The notes: generated by a model from the letters alone, not told the origin. Positions 1-11,071 are shown, counted from the stretch's first letter. The stretch is 64,000 nt of DNA from Gerris lacustris (GCA_951217055.1 OX578280.1:16903394-16967393), one strand, 5' to 3'. Translations and numbers: made by a program.

Positions 1-500
1 AAGCGCAGTGCCGCCAACCTGATTTCAACAACTCCATTACATTGGCCATTCATTTTCTACTATTTATAAAATAATTAAGTTGCAATCTTTACTTTTTTGC
101 CCTACTTTACTTTTTCTCCCTACTTTTTGAGTCCAGGGATAAAAAGACCTGTTTTAGTCCCTCTAAACTAATTCTAAATCATAACTTTTTCTCCCCACTG
201 GAGATAAAATATATTTATGATGAACGAATACAAAAATATGGTGACGAAAGTTCATTATTTACTTAAACTGTTACTAACAACTTACATTTTGAAGAACTAA
301 AATTCTCGTAAATAAAATTTTAAACAGAAATAACTACTATAGCATAGAAATACACAATTATGACTATAGAGGTTAATATAACTTAACACAACAATATTGA
401 CACCACAATTTTATATTAATTATTAACAAACGCGTTTCAACTAATCATATCATCTTTAGTGTTAAGTGTTAGCATAGTAAGAATAAAGATTCGAAATATA
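1..500. other. AT-rich intergenic DNA, no feature recognised
   Basis: No open frame of note, no RNA gene and no clear repeat unit. A short pyrimidine-rich stretch near 95-140 repeats the words 'ccctactttactttt' and 'ctccctacttt'. Related wording reappears near 32530, so it may be an old repeat remnant. Confidence 0.5.
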
Positions 501-504
501 AACA

Positions 505-665
505 TTGAATCTCTGTTTAGATGCGTAGAAAGTGATTCTTTACGTACTTGTATTCATTGCGCATGCGCGTCTCATAGTTTTTAAGAATTCCTCTTCTTTA
601 CCACCCTAGGGCGGTAAAGAAGAGGAATTCTTCGGCTTTACACACGATTAGCGAGTTTGTTTACA
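505..665. repeat. Family S hairpin element, copy 1
   Basis: A ~160 bp unit that recurs at 28705-28865. Its core (583-632) is a near-perfect inverted repeat. The left arm starts 'AAGAATTCCTCTTCTTTACC' and pairs with the right arm around a palindromic centre CCCTAGGG, with one A opposite C mismatch at 603/612. A second short palindrome, GCGCATGCGC, lies about 20 bp upstream. There is no coding potential. The shape fits a short fold-back MITE or a structured-RNA locus. Confidence 0.7.
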
Positions 666-675
666 TTTGGTGTGG

Positions 676-1250
676 CACATGGCTTCCTTGCATCCTATCA
701 CTTACTTGATTGATTTTCTACTTTTAAAAGCCATTATTGTCTAATTTATTTAATTGTTTCCCTCGTTTTTTTTAATCTGTCAAAATTAATTTGATTTTTT
801 ACATAAATTAAAGTATCAATTTAACAAAAGTTAAAGAGCGCAGACGGTTCAAATTAATCTGCAGGTAACATTCGATTAACTATAAAAGTTGTATAGAAAT
901 CAGATAGGTACTTTTGAAGCTATAGGTGTAAATAAATGTATGTTTGTGAGCATGTGGAAAAAAACATACAAAAAAACCAAAAAAAGATAAATGGGAGCAG
1001 ATGGTTGAAACTTATATGGGACCAACCACACATATTTAATTAAAATCGGACGTGTAGTTTTTAAGATATTATGTTGGTTTGCAAAACTTGAGCGATAGAC
1101 CGACAGGACAGAAAAGAAACCAAAAATGTTCCTGATGTCTGAAACGGATTTCTTTCTGTCTTGGATTTTTTTAAAATCAGAGACATAACATTTTTTCGTT
1201 CTTTAAAACGATCACATAACTTCCTTTACCTTCGGTAAGCTCGGAAGCAA
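676..1250 (-). repeat. Family B repeat, copy 1
   Basis: Reads on the minus strand from the hairpin start 'GCTTCCGAGCTTACC' near 1245 down to 'GCTATGTGCCACA'-like sequence near 676. Other copies lie at 11.2, 12.9, 27.9, 29.2, 30.0, 44.5, 45.0 and 48.3 kb. It contains a GTCTGTC-type tract, then 'ATTTTAATTAAATATGTGTGG', which is a degraded form of the usual 'AATGAAATTTGGGTGG'. It is a noncoding dispersed repeat. Confidence 0.8.
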
Positions 1251-1659
1251 AAAAAAAATATTACAGAGAATATTATTATAATCGATGAATTTAAAGCATT
1301 TCATCTCTGTCAATAATAATTCGCTTCATCTCACAATACATAAATTACCATAAAATAACGTTTATAATATAATAAAATTCTAGAAGAATGTTTATTTTAT
1401 AATCTAGTTATGGAGAGCAAACACTCAAGTCTGATAACGTCGTGCTATGCCCTCACTAATATATAATAAAACATCATGTGTGTATGATTTTTGTATAAAC
1501 ACACATCTATATATATATATAAATATATGAGGAAAAACGAGAGTAAAAAAAACCAGGTTAGATTTTTGTCTAAAGAAATGATTGATTATGTTTACTTTAT
1601 TCCATCTACCCCTCATCCCCCCTCCAATCCACCACACTTGTTCTATCGAGTTTAGAATA

Positions 1660-1776
1660 GAGGGGGTAAATCCCCCCCTCTTCATATGAATGAACATCCT
1701 TTTCTACCAAACAGAATTTAAAGAAAAGGATGTATGAGAATAAAAGGGGGTAAATTCCCCCCTTATACATCCTTTT
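1660..1776. repeat. G/C-run inverted repeat next to family K
   Basis: Two palindromic blocks. The clearer one, 1727-1776, pairs GGATGTAT with ATACATCC and AGGGGG with CCCCCT. It lies at the edge of the family K copy and may be part of that element's terminal structure. Confidence 0.5.
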
Positions 1777-1948
1777 TTTCTACATTCGCTATACAATCTC
1801 CCTCTAGGGGGGAATATAGGTAGTAAGTAGGGGGAGTCATTTTCCCTGTTATATTCAGACGTGAAAAGGGGGGATTGTTTTCCCCCTTTTTATTCAACCC
1901 AATTCCTCCCCCCCCCCCCCCGTGTTCTGGTATAATGTGTGTTCAACC
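1768..1948 (-). repeat. Family K repeat, copy 1
   Basis: Inverted relative to the copies at 4.9 and 5.85 kb. Shared words on the minus strand are 'GGTTGAACACACATTATAC', 'GATTGGGTTGAATAAAAAG' and 'GAGGGAGATTGTATAGCG'. In this copy a run of 14 C (about 1908-1921) replaces the short G-rich stretch of the other copies. Confidence 0.75.
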
Positions 1949-2038
1949 TTTTTTCCGTTCTCTCTGCCTGGAGGACATGATGTGGAATAATATTAACTTA
2001 ATTTTACTACCATGTTTGGCTGGAGACAAAAACATTTG

Positions 2039-2600
<562 letters not shown>

Positions 2601-2604
2601 AGTG

Positions 2605-2912
2605 AAATTATTTTTAACTTTTTAAGGAAAAAGTTATTCTTTATCACTTTTTTCCGTCTAGTCTTAAATGATGATTTATCTAGTTAAAATAAATTTACCA
2701 TGTACTCTGTACCTAAAGAGTACATACATACAAGAGTAAAGTAATTTTGTTATCATTACACATTTAAAAAAATAAAAAATAAAATAAAATAAAAATAAGA
2801 TTTGTACTTTTTAGGTACAGAGTACATGGTACAATTATTTTAACTAGATAAATCTTCATTTTAGAGATGACAGAAAAAATTATTAAGAATAACTTTTTTC
2901 TTAAATAGTTAA
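2605..2912. repeat. Family L fold-back repeat
   Basis: Two inverted arms of ~110-130 bp (about 2608-2740 and 2795-2912) share 'GATTTATCTAGTTAAAATAA' and 'ACCATGTACTCTGTACCTAA'. A ~55 bp A-rich spacer separates them. More diverged pieces of the same sequence lie at 2935-3092 and 3372-3665, so this is the best-preserved part of an old cluster. Confidence 0.75.
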
Positions 2913-2934
2913 AAAAAAAAAAAAATTACACTTG

Positions 2935-3665
2935 TGTCTTAGATAAATTTAAAGATTTGTACATTTTGGGTACAGAGTGCATGGTACAACATATTTTCTA
3001 CTATTAATCTTCGTTTTACAACAAGCATACATTTTTGAAAAGAGTAACTTTTTTTTTTAAAAAATGAAATTTTTTGGAATTTACACGTATAAAGGCCCCT
3101 CCAGAATCTCGCGAAGTTGCCCGAAGTCGGGCGAGGAACGAGAATGTGGAGAGGTTGCTCGTGGTTCCTCGGGGGTCCTTTCCTCACCTCGCCTGACTTC
3201 GCTTCAGAGGCGGTTTTTAGTCCCGAGTCAAAGGGGACGCGAGGAACATTGAGTCATGGCCTTGAGGTGCTCGCCCGAAGGGCGAGAGTGTGGAAGCGAC
3301 TACTTCGCCTCGGGTATTCTCGCCGAGGATAATCGGCGAGGATACTCCGCGAGAATGTGGAGGGGCCTTAAGCAACCCGATCTGGGGACAGTAGGAAGGG
3401 GCTAAATTTAACCTAATTGTTTTCACTTTTTTACGACATAAATAACATCAGGATATTAAATAAAACTTTTTATAAAGAGTAACATTTTTTCGAAAAATCA
3501 AAAATAACCTCTCTTTACTCCTCGTACTATTTTTGAAAAATGTAATTTTTGGGTGCTGTTTACATAGTACAAAATTTGTAATATGATAATTCTTCATTTA
3601 AAAACAAGCAACAATTATTATAAAGAGTAACTTATTCTCGAAAAATTAGATTTTTTGTCATTTAC
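2935..3665. repeat. Diverged family L remnants split by a MITE
   Basis: On both sides of the GC-rich insertion at 3093-3368 the sequence repeats the L words 'AAAGAGTAACTT', 'TTCTTCATTT' and 'AAAACAAGCA'. The insertion therefore landed inside an older L cluster. Confidence 0.5.
3093..3368. mobile_element. GC-rich MITE with terminal inverted repeats and TAA target duplication
   Basis: A 276 bp island whose GC content is far above its flanks. Its ends are inverted repeats: AGGCCCCTCCAGAATCTCGC on the left, and on the right the complement of AGGCCCCTCCACATTCTCGC. A direct TAA stands at 3090-3092 and at 3369-3371. Three-base TWA duplications are typical of PIF/Harbinger elements, so a nonautonomous Harbinger-type origin is inferred. 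Internal CTCGCCGA/TCGGCGAG hairpins are present. The short frames inside it are not credible proteins. Confidence 0.7.
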
Positions 3666-3955
3666 ACCTCTAGGCAACTCCAACTGACTTTTATTAAGGA
3701 CTAATATTCCAACCGGCGAAAAGCTTATCGAAAAAAAGAAGAAGTAAATTTGAGAACTTATTTGCTATCTACAATTTCCACCAAATTTACTTACACTTAT
3801 GAAGAAAAATAAAAAACCTTAATTCATATCAGTTGAAGTAGATCTTTTTAAAGGAAATTATTCCAGATGAAAAATATAATAATTTATTATCCTTTAGAGG
3901 AAAAAGTTTAATCGAAAATTCTTCGTTTGAGAAAACAGTTTATAAAGTAATGTCT

Positions 3956-4197
3956 CTAGTATTTTGAACTTAAGGAATAAGGAATAAGTATACAGTAAAG
4001 AATCGTGTAAGAACAGGGTTTAATAGTCTCGTACTTGGCCGAGATAACAGAAGCAAGTTCTTCGTGCTTAAATCCGGCTCCAAGAAGCAAGTAATATTGC
4101 AAAGTTTTCGGTTTCGGAAGGAAAGGGGAGTCAGCTGGCTCGAGGGCCTTCTCAAGAGGCTTATTTCCCCCCAAAAACGGAATTTTAATAAGTCCAC
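3956..4197 (-). other. Weak coding candidate on the minus strand
   Basis: On the minus strand two overlapping frames of 72 and 75 codons are open over this stretch, which is less AT-rich than its surroundings. One frame, starting at 4174, reads like a soluble protein, with 'LQYYLLLGAGFKHEELASV' in its middle. I do not recognise a family. No convincing splice site borders it. Because two frames are open at once, chance is a serious alternative. Confidence 0.2.
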
Positions 4198-4760
4198 GAT
4201 GAAATTTCTAGAGGAGGGGGGTCCTCTCTAAACCATCTCGGGCCACACTAAACTGGCACGAGAGATTTCAATATAAATTCCAATTATGTGTATTAGTTTT
4301 AGTTTAAGGATTGGGGTCGGAATAACTTTACAGCTATATTTGCTCTTGGAATTGCGGAGAAAGTGTGTAGAGAATAGTTATCTGGACTCAACCAGTTGGA
4401 TCTGAATGAAAACTCAACTATAACTTCATAACTAATATATATGTATGTAAAGAAAATAAAACTATACTTGAAGTAGACAAGTTAAAACCATTTATTAAAT
4501 AGAATCTTTGAAAATAACTTCTTTTAGGGGAAGGGAATATCTAAGAAAATTAGAAGGAAAAAAATCAATCTAATATAGGCCCACCAGAAATAAATGTAAA
4601 CCATTCTTTTTTGTATTAGGTAATATAGTACCTATTTAACAATATATATTATTATCATCTACAGTATTATATCACGATTAGACTTTCAATGAAACATTAA
4701 TAATAAATCAAGAAATAAATAAATAAAATAAAATAAATAAAAATAATGCATACATTTTTT
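4198..4760. other. No gene seen; local hairpins
   Basis: 4200-4272 contains several nested inverted pairs (AGAGGA/TCCTCT, TCTCG/CGAGA, AAATTTCT/AGAGATTT), which would give a small multi-arm fold. The rest is AT-rich with no recognised feature. Confidence 0.4.
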
Positions 4761-4870
4761 TTGTTGAAAAATGACAATAAATAATCAGTTAGTTCAAAAC
4801 GGTCACCCATCCAAGCTCAATGCTGCTTCCACTTTAGTGGCCTCCGAAGTGAGGAAAAAGTTCCGAAGCC
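4760..4870 (-). repeat. 5S-rRNA-like SINE fragment, copy 1
   Basis: On the minus strand it reads 'GAAGCAGCATTGAGC' then 'TTGGATGGGTGACCG', matching the internal control region (box A and box C) of animal 5S rRNA with part of the middle deleted. It is preceded by 'CCTCACTTCGGAGGCCACT' and followed by a tail ending 'CATTTTTCAACAAAAAA'. The complete version is at 22.34 kb. Confidence 0.7.
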
Positions 4871-5132
4871 TAATTATTATAAGCCTAATTATTATTTAGG
4901 TTGAACACACATTATACAAGAACACGGGAGGGAGGGATTGGGTTGAATAAAAAGGGGGGACACAATCCCTCCTTTTCACGTCTGAATATAACAAGGAATA
5001 ATATGACTCCTCCCCAACTTACTACCTATATTCCACCCTAGAGGGAGATTGTATAGCGAATGTAGAAAAAAAGGATGTAAATTATTTTAAATAATTCGTG
5101 TATATATGAGAAAATAATTCATACGTCAAACA
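4871..5132 (+). repeat. Family K repeat, copy 2
   Basis: Nearly identical over ~230 bp to 5826-6080. It starts near 'TAATTATTATTTAGGTTGAA' and runs through 'GGATGTAAATTATTTTAAAT'. It abuts the 5S-like fragment on its left and family A on its right. Confidence 0.8.
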
Positions 5133-5755
5133 TTTTTTACTTTCTCATATAAAGAGAAAGTATTGTGATGGCGCGAAAATTCGATTTTGAGATTTTGATG
5201 GATTTACACGTTTTGAGGTCCCCTGAGTCCAAAAAAGTGGTTTTTAAAAAATGTCTGTCTGTCTGTCGTCTGTGCAGACGCCTGGAGCCTAAACTACTGA
5301 GCCGATTTTGACGAAATTTGGCATACATGTTCACAAAAATCATACCCCGAGGCGAAATCGAGAAATGAATTTTAGCTCTAAATTTGGGGGCGCTACCCCC
5401 CAAAAACTCTGAAAAAACATGAAAAAAAAAATATTTCTCGAAAACGGTTCCGACGATTTTGATTAAAAAATTTTAAAATGTAGTCCATTTGAATACGAAT
5501 CCAACGATATAAGCCGTTTTCCCGGGAAAAATCTAGTTCCTTAGATATTAGCTTAAAACGCGGACGGAGAGAGCCCGGGTTCGATTCCCCGACCAGGAGA
5601 AGTTATTTTTATGATAAATTTTGATGAAATGTTCAATAATATTTAAATGTACATTTGAAAACTAATAAATGGAAACACTGGGCTAAGTAATTATAAACTC
5701 ATATATGAGAAAGTTTGTCTGAGTTGTCTCGGACCGATTTTTTTTGTTGAAAAAT
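5133..5755 (+). repeat. Family A repeat, copy 1 (most complete)
   Basis: Starts with the hairpin 'CTTTCTCATATAAAGAGAAAG' (one base over the arm pairing) and ends 'GTCTCGGACCGATTTTTT'. Near the end it carries 'GGGTTCGATTCCCCG', an exact match to the Pol III box B consensus GGTTCGATTCC. No obvious box A stands at normal tRNA spacing. It also has a (GTCT)n tract followed by 'CGAAATTTGGCATACATG'. Related copies lie at 16.76, 19.11, 36.39, 40.83, 47.16 and 48.93 kb. The short minus-strand frame across it is not a gene. Confidence 0.85.
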
Positions 5756-5825
5756 GATAATAAAAAAATCAGTTAGTTCTGCTTCCACTTTAGTGGCCTC
5801 CGAAGTGAGGAAAAAGTTCCGAGGT
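5756..5825 (-). repeat. 5S-rRNA-like SINE fragment, copy 2 (truncated)
   Basis: Repeats the tail and leader of the 4760-4870 copy but lacks the 'TTGGATGGGTGACCG' box C part. It lies beside a second K copy, so 5S-SINE plus K occurs twice around family A. Confidence 0.6.
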
Positions 5826-6080
5826 TAAGCCTAATTATTATTTAGGTTGAACACACATTATACAAGAACACGGGGATTGGGTTGAATAAAAAGGGGGAAC
5901 ACAATCCCCCCCTTTCACGTCTGAATATAACAAGGAATAATATGACTCCCCCCTACTTACTACCTATATTCCCCCCTAGAGGGAGATAGTATAGCGAATG
6001 TAGAAAAAAAGGATGTAAATTATTTTAAATAATACGTGTATATTGGAGAAAATAATTCATACGTCAAAATTTTTTTCATA
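5826..6080 (+). repeat. Family K repeat, copy 3
   Basis: Same sequence and orientation as 4871-5132. The two copies differ by a few substitutions and short G-run length changes. Confidence 0.8.
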
Positions 6081-6414
6081 TTGTACAAGCTTTTGATACA
6101 TAGTAACTAAACATCAAATTATATAAACTGGTAGACTTATTTCTTAGTATTGGCTGTTAGCAAAAAAAATAAAAAATTGAAATACGTGACCATTTGCAAG
6201 GTCGAATGTATAATTTGAGTGGTCTAAAATGCTTTTGTGATCTTTCTATTCTAATGTTTTATAAGAAAAAGGATTCTATATAAATGTCAAAGAAAAGGGA
6301 TTATTTTGTCTTCATTGATTTAGGTTTTTCCATGTAAGTATTCGAGAGGAAAAAAGTGGTGAAAGGTCACGAAAAAAAAAAAAAGAAGAAAGAAGAGTGA
6401 TTAGGAACGTTATC
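6081..6414. other. AT-rich DNA, no gene seen
   Basis: No repeat family and no open frame are recognised. A purine-rich stretch (about 6341-6395) leads into the less AT-rich block that follows. Confidence 0.4.
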
Positions 6415-6815
6415 TCAATCCAAGAGGGAAAGAACGTTTGATGTGGACATTGCCACCGTGTCTGTCAGAGCAAATAGAAGCTCTAAATGAGAGAATGGAG
6501 GCGGTGTGAGGAAGTTAAGGTACCGGAGGAAAAGAGCTGGAGATACCACTGCGGAGAGACTCGGAGAAAAACCCTTGGTTATCTCCGTTCCAGAACTCAG
6601 CAGTCTAATGTTTGCTCCATCCTCTGAAGGGAGTGGACGTTGAGAAAAGATCCGCTTCCTCAAAAGTGATAACGAATTCTAAGAGATCTCAGGACACCAC
6701 GAGAGAAGACACACCAAAGAGTCTCACGTCGGAAATTCCCTCTCCCTCGTCTCTCCGTCTGTTGGAAAAAGGGACGCGTATTTACGTTAGAGACCGAGAC
6801 TTGGGTAAGATTTAA
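6415..6815 (+). other. Possible decayed exon
   Basis: The block is clearly less AT-rich than its flanks. Three short frames follow each other on the plus strand: 6441-6509 (frame 3), 6506-6643 (frame 2) and 6612-6815 (frame 3). They give a charged, Ser/Lys/Glu-rich product ending 'LRLLEKGTRIYVRDRDLG', next to a donor-like 'GGGTAAGAT' near 6803. Two frame changes would be needed to join them. The minus strand also holds an 82-codon open frame here. I do not recognise a family; it could equally be a GC-richer repeat. Confidence 0.25.
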
Positions 6816-7221
6816 AAGGACGGTGTTGAGTCAACAAGCGAATGGGTTCTCTAGTTGGTCTCCTAGAGCTTCTTTGTAAACGAAACGTCTCGAATTTGTC
6901 AACTGTATAAACTAAAAAAATTTTCTATGAGATAAAATACTCTCATTTTATTTTTCAACATCTCAAGCTTATAGAAATATATATAAGAAAAGGGTTTGAC
7001 GCAAAGTAAATGTTTAAAAACAGTTTTTTTGGAGCAGGGAAAAAGTAAAATAGAGCTCTATACCTATTGAAGGCTACTGGGACATATTATATGTTCCACA
7101 ATTTATAGCATATTATGTGATAAAATAAAAATCCATGTTGTTACAGCCCGAGGAGAGCATAGGTCTTGAAATAGTTAATTTAGTTTAAAGAGAATTATAT
7201 ATGTATATATCAAACAAATTA
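6816..7221. other. No feature recognised
   Basis: AT-rich DNA with no significant frame and no repeat match elsewhere in the window. Confidence 0.4.
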
Positions 7222-7670
7222 TTTAGAGCTGGATCCTTCAAAGTATTACGTATAAAAACTACAACAGAGTTTTTGTTAAAATCAGCAACGTTTCAGCCTA
7301 GCCGGCCATTCTCCGGCCAACATACATTTAATTTATGTCAACTACAATATAACAATGGAAAAAGGAAAAACATATTATAAAATTTAGAAATTTACCTTGC
7401 ATTTTTTTTACACTGGAGTAAATGAGATCATTGATAATAGTAGTCTATAATTATTAATGACCTCACTTATTGTAGTGTAAAAAATGCAAGGAAATTTATA
7501 AGTTTTATAATATTGTTTTTCCTTATTCCAATGTTATATTGTAGTTGACATCAAATAAATGTATGTTTTTAGGCTTGAGAATGGCCGGCTAGGCGGAAAC
7601 GTTGCCGATCTTAACAAACACTGTTGTAGGTTTTATACGTAATACCCTGAAGGATCCGCAGCTCTAAATT
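7222..7670. mobile_element. Family G fold-back element
   Basis: A ~450 bp palindromic element with arms of about 210 bp (7222-7435 and 7455-7670). The left end TTTAGAGCTGGATCCTTCA is the inverse of the right end, 'GAAGGATCCGCAGCTCTAAA'. Matching inner words include 'GCCGGCCATTCTC', 'CAACTACAATATAACA' and 'TTTCCTTGCATTTTTT'. There is no coding capacity. A partial copy of the right half lies at 19190-19335. Confidence 0.85.
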
Positions 7671-7853
7671 AAGTTAATCAAGGGTAACCTACAATTGTCT
7701 CTTTAATATATTTTTCTCTTTAATATTCACATATTAAAAGTTAAATAATTTTGATCATAAATGTAATTAAAAAATTAAATATAATTAAGGAAAAACTAAG
7801 TCCTTTGTTTTAACAAAATAACAGGTCAAGTGTGTGCTAGTCAGCACACAGCA

Positions 7854-8539
7854 AGGGTCCGTAGGCAACCCTGCGTATAGTTTAAGTAGTACCCTATTGA
7901 TGGTGTTTTTTAAAATGCTAAAAAGCTTACTTTGAACTATCCTATTGGTCTGATATTCTCAAAACGCATAAACAAACTTCTGATAAAGTATTTTTTTGCC
8001 ACTGAACCGGACTACAACCATATAAATACATCGAAAAGACCATAGTTATAAAAAAACGTATTTTGTCAATAAAAAATAAAATAATATTTTTTTCGAAATT
8101 TCCAATCTTTCTTTACTTTTGGTCGAAGAATGTTCAGGAATTTTTTCAGACTTTTTGCACTTCACATAAGTGAGATAGAAGAGGGGGACACGTTTCACGG
8201 CCACTTCAAACTTGCCTACCGGCGCCCCATCAAAGTTATAACCAAATAATTATATATTTTTGTAATCAGCTCGACGTACCCTTTCATATGATACCCCTCA
8301 AGGTGTCGAAAAAAAATAAAAAAATTTTAACCCTAAAGTTTTTTTACATTAATTTTTTTGAAAATTTTTATTTTTTTTTAGTCGCTATATTTTTAAAATA
8401 TGTGGGTATGTACAAGACACATACATGCCAAATTTCAAAGTGATCGGACGAAAGGTGTAGCCGTGAGAGCACGCGAGAGGACGGACGGACAGACACACGC
8501 AGGAAAATATAAGGGTCCTTGGTTTTGCCTACGGACCCT
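7854..8539 (-). mobile_element. Family D element with 15-bp terminal inverted repeats
   Basis: Bounded by AGGGTCCGTAGGCAA at 7854 and its complement TTGCCTACGGACCCT ending at 8539. It is noncoding. On the minus strand the right third carries a GTCTGTCCGTCC tract, then 'GATCACTTTGAAATTTGGC', and further in 'GGGGTATCATATGAAAGGG'. No clear target duplication is visible. Confidence 0.75.
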
Positions 8540-8832
8540 AAAAAACACCTAAAACACTTAAACAGAGTGCAATCTTACATTATCTTGCATGAGTTCTTAA
8601 GAAAATAGTTGTTTATTATTTATATGAGCATTCAGAAATTGATAACATATATACACCCCCATTTAGAATCCAATACCTACAACTCCAACGAAGATTTTCA
8701 TAAAATATTATTTATTTCGTCAATCGAGCGTAAATTATTATCACACAAGAGAGGATAAAAAATTTAAAGAACTGTACAAATATGATTACGAGTCTTCTAC
8801 AAACGTAGTCCTCCGCAGTTTAATATATCAAG
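8540..8832. repeat. Family M repeat, copy 1
   Basis: A ~290 bp segment almost identical to 37803-38102. It begins 'CACCTAAAACACT' and ends 'CCTCCGCAGTTTAATATATC'. The high similarity implies recent duplication or transposition. No terminal repeats and no frame are seen. Confidence 0.85.
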
Positions 8833-8911
8833 AAGATATATTAAATATCTTTGATATTTAATAAGAAATATTAAATACTGACCATACCGGAATTAGGATG
8901 AAGAAACAAAT

Positions 8912-9083
8912 TTTTTTTAAGTCGCTATATTTTTAAAATATGTGGATAGGTACAAGACACATACATGTGAAATTTCAAAGTCATCGGACGAAAGGTGTAG
9001 CCGTGAGAGCAGGCGACAGGACGGACGGACAGACACACGCAGGAAAATATAAGGGTCCTTGGTTTTGCCTACGGATCCTAAAA
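8912..9083 (-). repeat. Partial second copy of family D
   Basis: Duplicates about 8370-8540 (from 'AAGTCGCTATATTTTTAAAA' to 'TTTGCCTACGGATCCT') with few changes. The M repeat therefore sits between two D right ends. Confidence 0.85.
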
Positions 9084-9105
9084 ACGAATAACGCATTGGG
9101 TCAGA

Positions 9106-9424
9106 AAAAAGAATAAACTTGGTTTGATACCCCTGAGACAGGTTATATTCCACAGTTTATAATGACCTAGTGATATTAATTTGAAACAATAAACTTGTGG
9201 TTTGATACCCCTGAGACAGGTTATATTCCACAGTTTATAATGACCTAGTGCTATTAATTTGAAACAATAAACTTGGTTTGATACCCCTGAGACAGGTTAT
9301 ATTCCACAGTTTATAATGACCTAGTGCTATTAATTTGAAACAATAAACTTGGTTTGATACCCCTGAGACAGGTTATATTCCACAGTTTATAATGACCTAG
9401 TGCTATAAATTTGAAACAATAAAG
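9106..9424. repeat. Minisatellite, 4 units of 76-78 bp
   Basis: The word GATACCCCTGAGACAGG recurs at 9126, 9204, 9280 and 9356. The units are nearly identical, including 'TTCCACAGTTTATAATGACC'. They are adjacent direct repeats without unique spacers, so this is not CRISPR-like. Confidence 0.95.
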
Positions 9425-9847
9425 AAAAACATAATTATTTAAAATTACGAAGAATTGTATCCTTGTATTTCAGGATGTTAATGTAAACTTTGCCACCGCA
9501 TATTATTCGATTCTAATAGTGAGATTAAACAAGGTACGTGAAAGAAATTTTATTAGGATTTATTGCAGTAGGAAATTTATAATGATATAGCTTTAGGGCA
9601 GCATTATTCAATATAAGTAGGTACCATAAAATCTCGATCAAAATAACTAGTTATATGATTACTACTCAACGTACAGGGGGCTGTAAAGGTAATATAACCG
9701 CAGGATCGACAAAAAAAAAGGGAAAAAGGTTTAAAGTTAATATCAATATCCTGGTAGGTTGAAGGGTCTCGGAGAGTTGTAGCATGAGCTAAAGCTCCCA
9801 GATTCTATCCTTCCCTTTCCCTTTCCAATCGATACATTGGAGGGGGG
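9425..9847. other. No gene recognised
   Basis: AT-rich sequence leading into a GC-richer stretch near 9750-9850 that precedes the candidate exon. Confidence 0.4.
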
Positions 9848-9904
9848 GTGAAGGTGTCACTGGGAGGGCTTGGGGGTAGCCTAAGGGCAGCTCTCTACTC
9901 TCAG

Positions 9905-10087
9905 GTGCATTCAGACCCTTACAGATCTTATCCGCAACAAAGCCGCGATAACGATGATAAATCTTCTTCCTTTAACGAAGGATTAATCCTGCAGATGAAT
10001 GTAACTAACTGTGTCGAGAGTCTAGGATTAACTATAATTAATACCGCGAGTGTTTTCACAGCAATAGCTCTACTCAATTCATTTTGA
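9905..10087 (+). other. Candidate terminal exon of an unknown host gene
   Basis: A pyrimidine-rich tract followed by 'CTCTCTACTCTCAG' gives an acceptor-like end at 9904. The next 60 codons stay open to TGA at 10085-10087. The product starts 'VHSDPYRSYPQQSRDNDD', is hydrophilic at first, and ends in a hydrophobic stretch with 'LTIINTASVFTAIALLNSF', which could be a membrane anchor. An ATG at 9848 in the same frame gives a 79-residue alternative. The stretch is single copy in the window and less AT-rich than its flanks. I do not recognise a family and cannot see a partner exon. Confidence 0.3.
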
Positions 10088-11071
10088 CTTATGACAAAAC
10101 AATATTATTACTTAAGACGTTCATTTAATACACGGTACAAAGGGATTAAAGTAGTGTTAAGGCAAATTGTAATAATACATTAATTAAATTATTTACGACA
10201 AAAACAATTCAGGCATTTTGAGAACAGCCAATTCTAGAAAAATTTAAACTGCCATCAACTTCATATTGACATTTAAGATGTTCGACTGTGTTTTACTCCA
10301 ATGTATGATAGCGACTCATCATGAAAGAGATGTAGTTCAATAACCAAACAATCTTTGCACACGAAAAATTGTATTTGAAATAATTGACAGGTTTTGGCTG
10401 TTCCAAAGATGCGTGTAGATGATTTAAGATGTGCACTAACTATACAAACATAGAGAACATCCTTTATATTTAAAAGGAACTTTAAGCTGTAATAGTTAAC
10501 AACGTTATAAGTAGAAGAGCTAAACTTACTGAATTGATTTCAATAGAAATTAGTATAATTATTCAGTAAAGCCATACCACGAGGAGGCATTACATCAAAT
10601 TGGGAAAAATTGTCCTCTAAAAAAAAAAAATACGTGTGGTGTCAGTATCACATATCATTAAGGGGGGACACGCGTCAGTCAGTAAAACATACTCGAGTGG
10701 AGGGGATGTAGTTCAGTGTAAAACAAGACCTTGAAGAGGGCACACGCACCTCTGTCTCTACCTTAACTAATATACATCGCTTCTCACACAAACTATTATT
10801 ATTTAATTCCTCCTTCGCTAGCTCCCTTTTAGGTGGGACCCCTTACCCTTCTTGCTTACTCATTCCAATCTAACCGTTCACTTCACTGTCATTGTTATTT
10901 ATCTGCATTATTTTATATTTCATCACTTAGCGTTATTTTATATAATTATTTACCAAATTACAGTATATTTATTACAATTTATAGACCACAATAATTATAT
11001 TAGTGCACAATTAGGTATTACAATATTAGTAATATTATAATTTTATTATAAAAAACTAAATCATAGTTCAT

